This document shows, piece after piece, positions 42,888 through 52,194 of a stretch of DNA of 64,000 nt (positions within the stretch are counted from its first letter, which is position 1; every line of letters begins with the position of its first letter). Below the pieces are notes generated by a model that saw only the letters and a program-made list of their open reading frames with translations, was not told the origin of the DNA and searched no databases. The DNA is from an uncultured Chitinophaga sp. (GTDB lineage: Bacteria; Bacteroidota; Bacteroidia; Chitinophagales; Chitinophagaceae), in assembly GCF_937898475.1 (NCBI RefSeq), contig NZ_CALEJS010000012.1, positions 124,001-188,000 of the forward strand. The letters are read 5' to 3'. Both the position numbers and the translations under genes were made by a program.

Positions 42888-44549
42888 ATGAATACGGGAA
42901 TCAGATTAATACTATGTTTGCTGTTATCCTTCCTTTGGCTGGGTACAGCTTACGCGTCAGACGACAAGGTCGGCTCATGCATGCAACAGGTACTGTATCC
43001 ACAGAACGATGAAATGCGTGCGCAGGCTTTGTCGGCACTGGCTTCCTTAAAGCCCTCTTCTTCCGTTCTCCGTTTCCTGGAAGCTGTGAACAGCAACAGC
43101 CTTTATTTATATAAGGATAAGGCGGTCACCCTGGGAAGCAAAAAGAGGAACGGCGCCGAAGATGTGTATTTAATATACCAGCTATACCCGGAGCAGATGG
43201 TACTGCTGGATGCAGATGCGCAGCCCTTAATGCTGCCTGTTACTGCCCTGCAGCAGGTGCAGATTAGCCGCCCGCATCGGTTGTTGCTGGCGCCTTTATC
43301 CTCCTGGATAGGCATCTTCAGTATGGATCCGCAGAAACGTACCATGGCTTACGGCCAGGTGCGGGCCGTTTCAGATACAATGCTGATCAATGCATTGCCG
43401 CTGGCGCTGGAAAACGAAACAGATGCTTCGGCTTTGCGTGCGGGCAAAGAAGCCTGGTATGCCCTCCGTTTAAATAATGCCGCATCAGCGCAGACAGCCA
43501 AGCTGCTGATAGATTCGCTGGAAACTAACGGGGGCGATAATGCCACCGCACGTTTACGCGCCTACGCAAAGAAAGCCGGTGTTCCGCAGGAAGCGGCAGT
43601 TTATGCATCCGCCAAAGCAGACAAGCTGGATAATCATTATGCCTGGCTGCAACGTGTACAGCACCTGTTCAGCGGTATCAGCCTGGGAAGCATACTTATC
43701 CTGGTGTCGCTGGGCCTGGCTATTGTATATGGTTTGGCGGGTATCATTAACATGGCTCACGGAGAGTTCCTGATGATAGGGGCTTACGCTACCTATTGTA
43801 CGGAAATGCTTTTTAGCAATGTGCTGCATGTTCAGAACAGCAACTGGTTCTTTATCACCGCGCTGCCGGTGTCATTTATCGCTGCCGGCTTAATGGGCCT
43901 GTTCCTGGAATGGCTGATCATCCGCCGTTTGTATGCACGTCCCCTGGAAAGCCTGCTGGCTACCTGGGGCGTCAGCCTGGTGCTGATACAAACCGCCCGC
44001 ACCATCTTTGGCGATCTCACCGCCGTAAAGCTGCCTGATATGCTGGCCGGCGGATGGCAGGTATCGCCGCACCTGGTGCTGCCTTACAACCGCATCTTTA
44101 TCATCCTGCTCACCATTGTGGTAGTGGTAGCGCTATACGGTATGTTATTCCGCACCCGCATCGGTATGCAGATACGGGCGGTTACACAGAACCGCAGCAT
44201 GAGCGCCTGCCTGGGTATAGATACCCGCCGTGTAGATGCGTTTACGTTCTTCATTGGCGCCGGCCTTGCCGGGTTGGCAGGTTGCGCCATGACACTGATC
44301 GGTAACGTGGTGCCGGATATGGGCCAGACCTACATCGTGGATTCCTTCCTGGTGGTGGTAACCGGGGGCGTAGGCAAACTGATAGGTACCATCACTGCGG
44401 GATTAGGTATCGGCATTTTCTCCAAAGTGCTGGAAGCCCTTTTCCAGGCCGTGTATGGAAAAGTGCTCATCCTGCTGCTGATCATGATCTACATGCAGTT
44501 TAAACCAAGGGGCTTGTTCCCTGATAAAGGAAGGATCGCTGAAGAGTAA
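42888..44549 (+). CDS. urtB: Urea ABC transporter permease UrtB
   Basis: 553 residues. A cleavable or anchoring N-terminal helix (LILCLLLSFLWLGTAYA) precedes a periplasmic domain of about 230 residues (HEAT-like helices, NDEMRAQALSALASLK), which UrtB proteins have and LivH proteins lack. The membrane part begins GISLGSILILVSLGLAIVYG and includes GLAGIINMAHGEFLMIGAY and the EAA-like loop AVTQNRSMSACLGIDTRRVD that contacts the ATPases. It forms the channel with UrtC. Same operon, 20 bp after urtA. Confidence 0.93.
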   Translation: MNTGIRLILCLLLSFLWLGTAYASDDKVGSCMQQVLYPQNDEMRAQALSALASLKPSSSVLRFLEAVNSNSLYLYKDKAVTLGSKKRNGAEDVYLIYQLYPEQMVLLDADAQPLMLPVTALQQVQISRPHRLLLAPLSSWIGIFSMDPQKRTMAYGQVRAVSDTMLINALPLALENETDASALRAGKEAWYALRLNNAASAQTAKLLIDSLETNGGDNATARLRAYAKKAGVPQEAAVYASAKADKLDNHYAWLQRVQHLFSGISLGSILILVSLGLAIVYGLAGIINMAHGEFLMIGAYATYCTEMLFSNVLHVQNSNWFFITALPVSFIAAGLMGLFLEWLIIRRLYARPLESLLATWGVSLVLIQTARTIFGDLTAVKLPDMLAGGWQVSPHLVLPYNRIFIILLTIVVVVALYGMLFRTRIGMQIRAVTQNRSMSACLGIDTRRVDAFTFFIGAGLAGLAGCAMTLIGNVVPDMGQTYIVDSFLVVVTGGVGKLIGTITAGLGIGIFSKVLEALFQAVYGKVLILLLIMIYMQFKPRGLFPDKGRIAEE

Positions 44550-44567
44550 TAACAAAACTATTTTAAC

Positions 44568-45710
44568 ATGCCTGATAAATCATCTAAACTGGTCACCCTG
44601 CTATTTGTGTTGTTCTTTGCAATAGTGCTGCCGGCCGGTCATCTCATGGGCATTGTCTCCATCAATACCATTTCACTGTGGGGCAGGTATTGCTGCTTTG
44701 CCATTGCTGCGCTGGGAATAGACCTGATCTGGGGTTATACCGGAATCATGTCTATGTGCCAGGCCTTCTTTTTCTGCCTGGGCGGCTATTGCATGGGAAT
44801 GCACCTCCTGCTGAAAGCTACTGCCCTGCAGGGACAGGAGCTGCCAGACTTTATGGTCTGGAACAACTTTTCTTCACTGCCCGCATTCTGGCAGCCTTTT
44901 CATGGCTTTGTTCCGGCGGTGGTACTGGCGCTGTTGGTACCGGCTGTCATTGCTTTTGTGATCGGTTTCTTTGTGTTCAGAAGCCGTATCAAAGGCGTTT
45001 ACATGGCCATTATTACGCAGGCCTTTGCCCTGGGTATGTACCTGTTGTTTCTCCGTAACGAAACAAAATTAGGCGGCACCAACGGGCTCACTAATTTCAA
45101 GGCCGTGCTGGGTTTTGATCTTTCTTCATCTAATACCAAGCTGGCATTATATTTTGCTACCGTGGCCATGCTCTGTATTTCATATATCCTCTGCCGTAAG
45201 ATGATGGCTTCCAAATTCGGGAAGGTACTGCAGGCTATCCGCGATAGCGAGCCCCGTGTGGGTTATACCGCTTACCGGGTATTGAATTATAAGCTGGCGG
45301 TCTTTGTTGTGGCGGCGGTGTTAGCGGGCCTGGCGGGAATGCTGTATGTGCCGCAAACCGGTATTATTACGCCCGGCCGTATGAGTGTTACTTCATCCGT
45401 TGAAATGCTGATGTGGGTGGCATTAGGAGGCCGCGGTAAGCTGAAAGGCGCTATCATCGGCGCATTGCTGGTGAACTGCCTTTACAGCCTTTGTACCAGT
45501 CTTTTCCCGGAAGGGTGGCTGTTTGTGCTGGGTGTTCTTTACATACTGACGGTATTGTATTTCGATAAAGGTTTTACAGGATTGTTTGACAAGTTCGCTG
45601 CCCTGCTGCGTAGCCGGCGGAAAGCGGTTGTGGAAGGAGTGCCTTCCCCGCACGCAGAAAATACAAGGGTCTCCCATCCCGCTATGGCAAGGAGCAGTGA
45701 AGGGAATTGA
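44568..45710 (+). CDS. urtC: Urea ABC transporter permease UrtC
   Basis: 380 residues of the LivM/UrtC permease family. Hydrophobic helices from residue 6 lead into AIAALGIDLIWGYTGIMSMCQAFFFCLGGY, then VFRSRIKGVYMAIITQAFALGM and the ATPase-coupling loop LQAIRDSEPRVGYTAYRV. The motif GKLKGAIIGALLVN near the end is typical of UrtC. The C-terminus is basic and probably cytoplasmic. It pairs with UrtB; urtD starts 48 bp later. Confidence 0.93.
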   Translation: MPDKSSKLVTLLFVLFFAIVLPAGHLMGIVSINTISLWGRYCCFAIAALGIDLIWGYTGIMSMCQAFFFCLGGYCMGMHLLLKATALQGQELPDFMVWNNFSSLPAFWQPFHGFVPAVVLALLVPAVIAFVIGFFVFRSRIKGVYMAIITQAFALGMYLLFLRNETKLGGTNGLTNFKAVLGFDLSSSNTKLALYFATVAMLCISYILCRKMMASKFGKVLQAIRDSEPRVGYTAYRVLNYKLAVFVVAAVLAGLAGMLYVPQTGIITPGRMSVTSSVEMLMWVALGGRGKLKGAIIGALLVNCLYSLCTSLFPEGWLFVLGVLYILTVLYFDKGFTGLFDKFAALLRSRRKAVVEGVPSPHAENTRVSHPAMARSSEGN

Positions 45711-45758
45711 GCGCTGTGCGAAGAAACCGTCTTGCAATGCCTTTAATAAACGTGAATT

Positions 45759-46514
45759 ATGTTATTAGAAGTAAATAATCTCTCCGTTTCCTTTGGTGGC
45801 GTTCAGGCCCTCAACCTGTCGCATTTCCAGCTGGAAGACAAAGAGCTCCGCGTGGTCATCGGACCTAACGGCGCGGGTAAGTCCACTTTTATGGACATCC
45901 TCTGCGGAAAAACAAAACCCGATACCGGCGAAATATTATTCAACGGTAAAGCCACCAATGGCCTTACCGAGGTGGAAATAGCAGAACTGGGCATTGGCCG
46001 CAAATTCCAGAAGCCCAGCGTCTTCTCCAGCCTCACGGTGTTCGAGAACATGACGCTGGCCGCCCGCATGAAAAAGGACGTTTTTTCATCACTCTTCTTT
46101 AGAATGACGCCAGCATTTAAAAAGCGCATTGTTGCAGTGGCAGAACGGGTAGGCTTAGCGGGTGTGCTGGATAAACAGGCCGGCGCACTTTCTCACGGGC
46201 AGAAACAGTGGCTGGAGATCGCTATCGTTGTACTGCAGGATCCGAAGCTGCTATTGATAGACGAACCTGCCGCCGGCATGTCTGACCGAGAAACAGAGCG
46301 TACCGGTGAGCTGTTGCTGGAGCTCTCCAAAGAACACGGCGTGATTGTCATTGAGCACGATATGCATTTTGTCCGCCAGATCGCCAATAATCGTGTAAGC
46401 GTACTGGTGAACGGTAAACTATTGATGGAAGGCGCTTTCGAGGAAGTCAGGAATGATCAGCGAGTGATCGACTGCTACCTCGGAAGGGCAAACGCGCAAC
46501 TGGAAAAACTATAA
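45759..46514 (+). CDS. urtD: Urea ABC transporter ATP-binding protein UrtD
   Basis: 251 residues, LivG-type ATPase. Walker A is GPNGAGKST, the Q-loop region includes GRKFQKPSVFSSLTVFENM typical of UrtD, the signature region is GALSHGQKQWLEIA, and Walker B is LLLIDEPAAGMSD with VIVIEHDMHFVRQIAN as H-loop. The signature is LSHGQ rather than LSGGQ, as is common in UrtD. It energises UrtBC together with UrtE. Confidence 0.94.
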   Translation: MLLEVNNLSVSFGGVQALNLSHFQLEDKELRVVIGPNGAGKSTFMDILCGKTKPDTGEILFNGKATNGLTEVEIAELGIGRKFQKPSVFSSLTVFENMTLAARMKKDVFSSLFFRMTPAFKKRIVAVAERVGLAGVLDKQAGALSHGQKQWLEIAIVVLQDPKLLLIDEPAAGMSDRETERTGELLLELSKEHGVIVIEHDMHFVRQIANNRVSVLVNGKLLMEGAFEEVRNDQRVIDCYLGRANAQLEKL

Positions 46515-46517
46515 AGT

Positions 46518-47231
46518 ATGAAAGATGCAAATATCCTGTCGCTTAACGGAGTAAAGGCGGCCTATGGCGAAAGCACCATTTTGTGGGGCGCCAGTCTTGC
46601 GGTAAAGAAAGGAGCGATCACCACCGTGATGGGGCGCAACGGTGTAGGTAAGACCACCCTGCTGAAAACGGTGATGGGACTGGTGAAAGCGCGGGAAGGA
46701 CGTATACTGCTGAACGGACAGGACATTACCAACTGGCCCTCGCATAAAATAACGAGAGCGGGTATCGGGTATGTACCGCAGGGCAGGGAGATATTCCCCA
46801 AGCTGACGGTCTACGAGAACCTGAAACTGGGGATGGAAGCAGCTGCTGCCAATAAACCTGCTTTCGCAGAGGAGGAGATCTATGCGCTGTTCCCCATCCT
46901 GAAAGAATTTCGCCGCCGCCTGGGCGGTAACCTCAGTGGGGGGCAGCAGCAGCAGCTGGCCATAGCCCGGGTGCTGATCAGCGGGCCGTCCCTGTTATTG
47001 CTGGATGAGCCGACTGAGGGCATTCAGCCTTCCATTGCTATTGAAATAGGGAACATCCTTCGCCAGCTGGCGGAAGAGAAAGGTATTGCCGTGTTGCTGG
47101 TAGAGCAGAAGATAGATTTTGCCCGGCAGGTAACCGATTATTTTTATTTCATGGAAAGGGGAAAGATGGTCAAAGAAGGAGAGGCGGTAAGCCTGGATTT
47201 CAGGGAATTGCAGGAACATATTGCGGTGTAG
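46518..47231 (+). CDS. urtE: Urea ABC transporter ATP-binding protein UrtE
   Basis: 237 residues, LivF-type ATPase. Walker A GRNGVGKTTLLKT, the family loop IGYVPQGREIFPKLTVYENL, signature NLSGGQQQQLAIARVL and Walker B LLLLDEPTEGIQPS are complete, followed by VLLVEQKIDFARQV. It begins 3 bp after urtD and is the last transport gene. The two-component genes follow after 67 bp without a visible terminator, so read-through is likely. Confidence 0.94.
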   Translation: MKDANILSLNGVKAAYGESTILWGASLAVKKGAITTVMGRNGVGKTTLLKTVMGLVKAREGRILLNGQDITNWPSHKITRAGIGYVPQGREIFPKLTVYENLKLGMEAAAANKPAFAEEEIYALFPILKEFRRRLGGNLSGGQQQQLAIARVLISGPSLLLLDEPTEGIQPSIAIEIGNILRQLAEEKGIAVLLVEQKIDFARQVTDYFYFMERGKMVKEGEAVSLDFRELQEHIAV

Positions 47232-47298
47232 TGACATCCATCTTCCAAAGTCATCATCAGGCTTGCAGATCAAGACTTAAATCTCTATATTTAAAAGG

Positions 47299-49116
47299 AT
47301 GAATCACGACCTGGGCATCATATCAGAGGACCGTAAGCTCTTCAAGTACTTTACCATCCGTTATGGTATTGCACTTACTTTTATTGCTGTACTGTCTATA
47401 CTGAGCCAGGTCCGCATCCAGCAACACCTTAACCGTTCTATGGACGACTCGCACGTGATCAATTTCGCGGCGCGGCTCCGTACCTACAGTCAGATACTGA
47501 GCAAAGCAGCCCTGCAGCTGCAGAACGGGGTGGAATTTGAGAGCAACGGCAAAGAGTTTGTAAACACCCTGCGGCAATGGGAAAAAGCCCAGGAAGGCCT
47601 GCAGGCGGGCAGTAAGTTCCTGAACCTGCCCACCGAAGATATGGAGGAGATCAACGAAATGTTTGAGCTGATCAGCCACCCACGTGCGGAGATCATGCGC
47701 GCCGCCGAACATATTGTTACCATCCTCGATACGGCCAGGCCCTTCAACCCGGAGCTGATCCGCCCTTACGTTAAGACCATCATGGATTATGAGCAGTCCT
47801 ACCTCCTGGGAATGGACCTCATTGTATTTGATTACGACCGTTTCTCCAAAGAACGCATCCGCCAGCTGAAGCAGATTGATTATCTCATGCTGAGCCTTGT
47901 GCTGCTCACCCTTTTGCTGGAAGCCGCCTTTATCTTTTATCCCATGGCAATCCATATCAAGAAAGTGGTACTGGGACTGGTATTTTCAGAAGAAAGGGCC
48001 AAGACCTTAAAAGACGAACTACAGGCGGCCAATGACCGGATGGAGAAGTCGTACAACGAGCTGCGCGAAATGAACTTCGCGCTGGATAAGGCCACCTATC
48101 TCGTAAAAACAGATCCTAGGGGAAACATCATCTACGCCAACGATAAATACTGCCATCTTACCAAATACACCATGTCTGAGCTGCGTAATAAGCCGGTGTT
48201 CTATAATAACATGGGCGGTAAGGAAAGCGTGATCTATGATCACATCCGCGATGATCAGAAACGGGAAGAAGTATGGCAGGACGAGATATTTGACTACGCT
48301 TCAGATGGTACCGGTTTCTGGCTGGATGTAACGCTGATCCCCGTGTTTGATAATGCGGGCAGTCTTTATCAGTACCTGATCATCGGCAACGATATTACCA
48401 ACCGTAAAAATACGGAGCGGGAGAACCGGATGCTGACGGAAGAAAAAATGCGCCGTGAAGGAGTGGAGCAGAAGATCAAATCTTACGCCATTATCAACGG
48501 GCAGGAGAAGGAGCGTAAGCGTATAGCCGCCGAAATTCACGACGGCATTGGCCAGATGCTCACCAGCCTTCGTATGAAGCTGGAGCAGATACAGGACCGC
48601 AATGCTACGCCCGATCCGGAAGTGGTGATGGTCAACAATATGCTGTCGAAGCTCATTACCGAAACGCGCCGCATCTGTTCAGACCTTATGCCCAGCGTAC
48701 TGGAAGACTTTGGTCTTCGTTCTGCCATAGACGATCTTGTAAAAAGCGTGAAAGATGCGGATCGCAAAATGGAGGTGCTGGTGGATGCCAATATACGCGT
48801 ATCGCCGATGTCGCGCGAGCTGGAGATGAGTGTTTACCGCATCCTGCAGGAAGGGCTGAATAACGTGGTTAAACATTCGCAGGCGTCCCTGGTGGAGATC
48901 TATGTAGACACCTCCGGCGATTACCTGAATATGATGATAAAGGACAATGGTAAAGGCTTTTACTTCAATAAACATCAGCTGCACCTGAGAGAGCTGGCCC
49001 GTAAGATGAACGGTATACGCGGCATGAAGGAACGGGCAGAATTGCTGAACGGTGCATTTAACATTAGTACAGAACCTGGAAAAGGGACAATTATACAATT
49101 AGAAATACCTTTATAA
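47299..49116 (+). CDS. NarX-like sensor histidine kinase with PilJ-type sensor and PAS domain
   Basis: 605 residues. Two membrane helices (about 21-37 and 195-217) bracket a periplasmic four-helix PilJ/NarX-type sensor (VINFAARLRTYSQILSKAAL). After a coiled coil comes a PAS domain (ALDKATYLVKTDPRGNIIYANDKYCHLTKYT), then a HisKA_3 box ERKRIAAEIHDGIGQML with His414 as phosphorylation site, and the HATPase motifs NNVVKHSQASLVEI and IKDNGKGF. Orthologous arrangements sense small ions or amides. A 'AAAAGG' lies just before the ATG. It is followed 2 bp later by its response regulator and probably controls the urt operon. Confidence 0.93.
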   Translation: MNHDLGIISEDRKLFKYFTIRYGIALTFIAVLSILSQVRIQQHLNRSMDDSHVINFAARLRTYSQILSKAALQLQNGVEFESNGKEFVNTLRQWEKAQEGLQAGSKFLNLPTEDMEEINEMFELISHPRAEIMRAAEHIVTILDTARPFNPELIRPYVKTIMDYEQSYLLGMDLIVFDYDRFSKERIRQLKQIDYLMLSLVLLTLLLEAAFIFYPMAIHIKKVVLGLVFSEERAKTLKDELQAANDRMEKSYNELREMNFALDKATYLVKTDPRGNIIYANDKYCHLTKYTMSELRNKPVFYNNMGGKESVIYDHIRDDQKREEVWQDEIFDYASDGTGFWLDVTLIPVFDNAGSLYQYLIIGNDITNRKNTERENRMLTEEKMRREGVEQKIKSYAIINGQEKERKRIAAEIHDGIGQMLTSLRMKLEQIQDRNATPDPEVVMVNNMLSKLITETRRICSDLMPSVLEDFGLRSAIDDLVKSVKDADRKMEVLVDANIRVSPMSRELEMSVYRILQEGLNNVVKHSQASLVEIYVDTSGDYLNMMIKDNGKGFYFNKHQLHLRELARKMNGIRGMKERAELLNGAFNISTEPGKGTIIQLEIPL

Positions 49117-49118
49117 CT

Positions 49119-49781
49119 ATGAGCACAAAAATGAAGGTCTTTTTGGTGGATGACCACGAAATATTCCGCAATGGCTTGAAGCAACTGGTAGACAGCGAGC
49201 CAGATATGGAAGTGGTGGGTGAGGCCGGCGATGGAGAAACTGCCCTGCAGCTGCTGCATACCGTTGCTCCGGATGTGATCATTATGGACATCCGTATGCC
49301 GGGGATCAATGGTATAGAGACCAGCGAGGCAATATTGAGCCGTTTGCCGCAGGCAAAGATCCTTTTCTTCAGCTTGTATGATAGTCCCGATTATGTGGCC
49401 AAAGCGCTGGAAATGGGCGCAAGCGGTTACATCCTGAAAGATACCAGCAACAAGATCTTCCTGAATGCGATCCGCACGGTATACGGGGGCAAGTTTTACT
49501 TTATAGGTGATGTAACGGATGTACTGGTGAAGAAGTACCTGGATATGCGTAATGCCACCGGCCATAAAACCGTGTCTTATGCAGATATTTCGCTCTCCAA
49601 ACGCGAAGAGCAGATACTGCGGATGATAGATAATGATCTGAGCAATAAGGAGATTGCCGAATCGCTGAATGTGAGCATCCGTACCATTGAGGCGCACCGT
49701 TTGAATATTTTGCGTAAATTTCAGACCAATAATATCGAGGAAGTGCTTGCTTCCTGCAAAGAAGCCGATCTTTTAAAGTAA
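49119..49781 (+). CDS. NarL/FixJ-family response regulator
   Basis: 220 residues. The receiver domain has Asp11-Asp12, the phospho-acceptor Asp57 (VIIMDIRMPG) and Lys near SGYILKDTSN. The C-terminal LuxR-type helix-turn-helix is ISLSKREEQILRMIDNDLSN with KEIAESLNVSIRTIEAHRLN. Partner of the adjacent kinase (2-bp gap). Its likely targets include the porin/urt promoter, where the inverted repeat at 40165-40180 is a candidate site; this is inference. Confidence 0.94.
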   Translation: MSTKMKVFLVDDHEIFRNGLKQLVDSEPDMEVVGEAGDGETALQLLHTVAPDVIIMDIRMPGINGIETSEAILSRLPQAKILFFSLYDSPDYVAKALEMGASGYILKDTSNKIFLNAIRTVYGGKFYFIGDVTDVLVKKYLDMRNATGHKTVSYADISLSKREEQILRMIDNDLSNKEIAESLNVSIRTIEAHRLNILRKFQTNNIEEVLASCKEADLLK

Positions 49782-49790
49782 TTGAATGCT

Positions 49791-49901
49791 ATGATTGTAA
49801 CATTGATTGTGCTCATGTGTTTGTTTTGCCTGGGGGTGGTAAGCTGGGCGGTGATGAGTATTAACCAGCGGTCCAGGGAGTGGAGTAAGTTTGATGAATA
49901 G
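49791..49901 (+). CDS. 36-residue single-pass membrane micropeptide
   Basis: ATG at 49791 encodes MIVTLIVLMCLFCLGVVSWA as one membrane helix, then a basic/polar tail (NQRSREWSKFDE). It starts 9 bp after the response regulator stop. It is too short to be sure, but the clean hydrophobic helix with a positively charged tail looks like a real small membrane protein. Confidence 0.45.
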   Translation: MIVTLIVLMCLFCLGVVSWAVMSINQRSREWSKFDE

Positions 49902-49914
49902 TGGCGGGGCAGAG

Positions 49915-50096
49915 CTGTCAGCTTGCACGGCACATCTGTCATCTTACACGGTACATCTGTCATCTTACATGACACATCTGTAATCTTACATTGAACACCT
50001 TCGATCTGTCACACTACATCTGTCATCTTACACGGCACATCTGTCAGCTTACATGACACATCTGTCATCTTACATTGAATACCTTCGATCTGTCAG
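49915..50096. repeat. Degenerate 21-bp tandem repeat (CTGTCATCTTACAYGRCACAT)
   Basis: Units CTGTCAGCTTGCACGGCAC, CTGTCATCTTACACGGTAC, CTGTCATCTTACATGACAC and so on repeat about every 21 bp. A higher-order segment TTACATTGAA-ACCTTCGATC recurs 84 bp apart (about 49986 and 50070). Non-coding gap between the response regulator/micropeptide and the gene at 50186. Confidence 0.9.
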
Positions 50097-50185
50097 GGTT
50101 GTTTGGTTATCTTCCGGGGCGGATTGACCGTCTTGCCGGAAATATTAACCCTATGGGAGGGGAGCTTAACCAGGGCGCGGTGAAG

Positions 50186-50434
50186 CTATTGTTGTTTCCT
50201 GTATATTTCGCAGTATTGCCAGAGGTTTTGGAAGGTTTCGTTTAAAATGGCTGCAATTTTGTCTTTCTCTGCGTTGCTGATTCCTTTAGCATCCCTGGCT
50301 TTCCGGTAAAAGGCGGGTGTGCTCCAGGAGCATTCTTCGAAGATTTTGTTCCGGAAGGTAATGGGCAGTTCCATGAGCCGGGAGTAGATGTCGTTAAGGA
50401 TGTTTTCCGGGGCGGGGTTGGATAAGTTGTTCAT
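50186..50434 (-). CDS. Small hypothetical protein, 82 residues
   Basis: Helical, soluble and without a signal sequence: NILNDIYSRLMELPITFRNK, then ARDAKGISNAEKDKIAAILN and an aromatic/basic end (QYCEIYRKQQ). The WSTPAFYRKA segment recalls a DNA-binding helix, but I recognise no family. It has no close same-strand partner; the next minus-strand gene ends at 50554. Codon use is ordinary for the region. Confidence 0.6.
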   Translation of the reverse strand: MNNLSNPAPENILNDIYSRLMELPITFRNKIFEECSWSTPAFYRKARDAKGISNAEKDKIAAILNETFQNLWQYCEIYRKQQ

Positions 50435-50553
50435 ACGTTGGAAGAAGGCCTGCGATGCCTTTACCAGCTATTTGCTTCCTATCCGGGCTTTTATGGTGCT
50501 ATGCCAAAAGGATACGACGAGGAGTGACTAATTCCGGCGGCTTTCCCTGCTAC

Positions 50554-51642
50554 TTACATATCCATCACAACATCCGTCAATTCTCTCCCCAGGGCCCTCG
50601 TATCTGTAGGTTCAGAATTCGTCAATATTATAATCGTTGTTCTTTCCTCCGGCAACCGGTAATACATCGCCCTGAAGCCTGGCAGCACACCACCGTGGTA
50701 AACTACCTTCCGGTTCTTATAAGTACTGACATACCACCCGTATCCGTAGCTAAACGATACACCATTGTCAATACCGCCAGTGGTAGTGGTATCCGTCCAC
50801 ATTTGATCCCAGTTGTCCCGCGATAAGATCTTTCCGCCCTGTATCAGCATCTCCCATTTTACCATGTCATCGATATTCGATAAAAAAGCCCCGCTGGGTC
50901 TCAGGGCAACGTAATTCAGTGCATTTACCACGGTGTCTTTGCCCGCATTCACGTAACCATTGGCCCGTCCATAGACCATATCTTTTAATGATGTTACCCT
51001 TGTTGCCATCAGGCCGTTCTTTTCAAAGATCTCCTGCTTCATATAGTCTGCAAAGCTTTTTCCGCTGATTTGCCTGATAATATCTGCCAGCATGAAATAT
51101 CCCAGGTTGCAATATTGCCATTTGCTACCTGTTGGGAAAACCAGTGAATCTTTATATGCGGCCCTGATAACGAAGGAATCGGGCTGTATCGCCATTGGGT
51201 CAAAAGCCGGTGATTCTCTTTTCAGGCCGGAGCTATGGTTCAACAGGTGCCGGATAGTGATTTTGCCCCAATGCGGCGGTGCGTCCGGAAAGAATTTAGT
51301 GGCCGGATCATCCAGCTGTAGCTTTCCTTCCTGTATAAATTGCAGGATAGCCACAGCAATGATATGCTTGCTTATAGAGCCCACCTTGAAGACGGTACTG
51401 GTTGTAACGGGGATGTTCAATTCAAGATTTGCGTATCCGTAACCTTTGGTCTTAATTACTTTTCCATCTTTTATGATTCCTACAGCGAAACCTGCAATAC
51501 GTTCTCTCGACATACTGTTTTCAATGAACGTATCAATCCGGTCCTTTTGTGCAAATAAGCTGAGGGGTGAGATCAGTAATAAGCAGGAAAAGACAAAAAG
51601 GAGGGAGGGGATGGGTGAAATGTTGTTAGCAGAGGGGCGCAT
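50554..51642 (-). CDS. Class C beta-lactamase-family serine hydrolase, exported
   Basis: 362 residues with a signal peptide (LLFVFSCLLLISPLSLFAQ). The three active-site motifs are present: S-I-S-K in VFKVGSISKHI (SxxK), Y-C-N in WQYCNLGYF (YxN), and H-G-G in VYHGGVLPGF. These mark a beta-lactamase/D-Ala-D-Ala peptidase/esterase fold enzyme acting in the periplasm. Length is close to class C enzymes. Without neighbours of known function, substrate (peptidoglycan stem, ester, or D-peptide) cannot be told. Confidence 0.9.
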   Translation of the reverse strand: MRPSANNISPIPSLLFVFSCLLLISPLSLFAQKDRIDTFIENSMSRERIAGFAVGIIKDGKVIKTKGYGYANLELNIPVTTSTVFKVGSISKHIIAVAILQFIQEGKLQLDDPATKFFPDAPPHWGKITIRHLLNHSSGLKRESPAFDPMAIQPDSFVIRAAYKDSLVFPTGSKWQYCNLGYFMLADIIRQISGKSFADYMKQEIFEKNGLMATRVTSLKDMVYGRANGYVNAGKDTVVNALNYVALRPSGAFLSNIDDMVKWEMLIQGGKILSRDNWDQMWTDTTTTGGIDNGVSFSYGYGWYVSTYKNRKVVYHGGVLPGFRAMYYRLPEERTTIIILTNSEPTDTRALGRELTDVVMDM

Positions 51643-51774
51643 GTTTGGGTGTTTTATGATATCATCAGGGTTATTGAATTCATTAATTTATATAAATATA
51701 GGAAGTTGTAGCTGGTCTTTCGGACCGGCGGGCGCTAAACTTTATGACCGGTACATTTTATTTCCAGGCAATGG

Positions 51775-52194
51775 CTATTCATCTATTTCGCTCGCACCCT
51801 GCTTCATTTGCTGCAATACTTCTTCAAACGCTTTCGGTGATATGCCATATTCTTTTGAAAGCGCAATGGCTTTCTCTTCGAGACGTATAGCCTTCTCCCG
51901 GTTTTTTTGCTGCTTGTATAGTAGTCGCGCAAAAGTATCCATCGCCTGGGGAAGCTCACAAAAGTCATTGGCGTGAGCTGCCCAACCGAGTGCTTTTTCC
52001 AGTAGCTCAGGCTTGTCTGTAAGGGTATATAGACGCCAGGCGCCATTATTTAGTTCACCGCAATAATATTGGGCGGTGCGCACAAACGGAAACACTATCC
52101 TCGATCCATTTTTCGCGCTAGCGAGACGGTTTTTCATCATCCTGGAAAGCGCTAAAGAATCGCTTCTTTTTATGGAATCTGCGGATATGGTCAT
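51775..52194 (-). CDS. Probable C-terminal part of a frameshifted thioredoxin-like protein
   Basis: 139 residues without their own signal peptide, helical and TPR-like (LLEKALGWAAHANDFCELPQAM, QQKNREKAIRLEEKAIALSKEYG). The ATG overlaps the stop of the upstream thioredoxin-like gene by 4 bp (ATGA). Reading upstream in this frame continues sensibly as PSYYDNYYMTISADSIK, in line with the end of the upstream protein if a single C is lost from the CCC run near 52214-52218. Either a coupled two-gene arrangement or one protein of about 395 residues broken by a frameshift (real or sequencing error). Confidence 0.6.
   Translation of the reverse strand: MTISADSIKRSDSLALSRMMKNRLASAKNGSRIVFPFVRTAQYYCGELNNGAWRLYTLTDKPELLEKALGWAAHANDFCELPQAMDTFARLLYKQQKNREKAIRLEEKAIALSKEYGISPKAFEEVLQQMKQGASEIDE

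Noticed and set aside
49915..50096. CRISPR array
   Set aside because: Units of 21 bp repeat with no unique spacers and variable length; tandem repeat instead.
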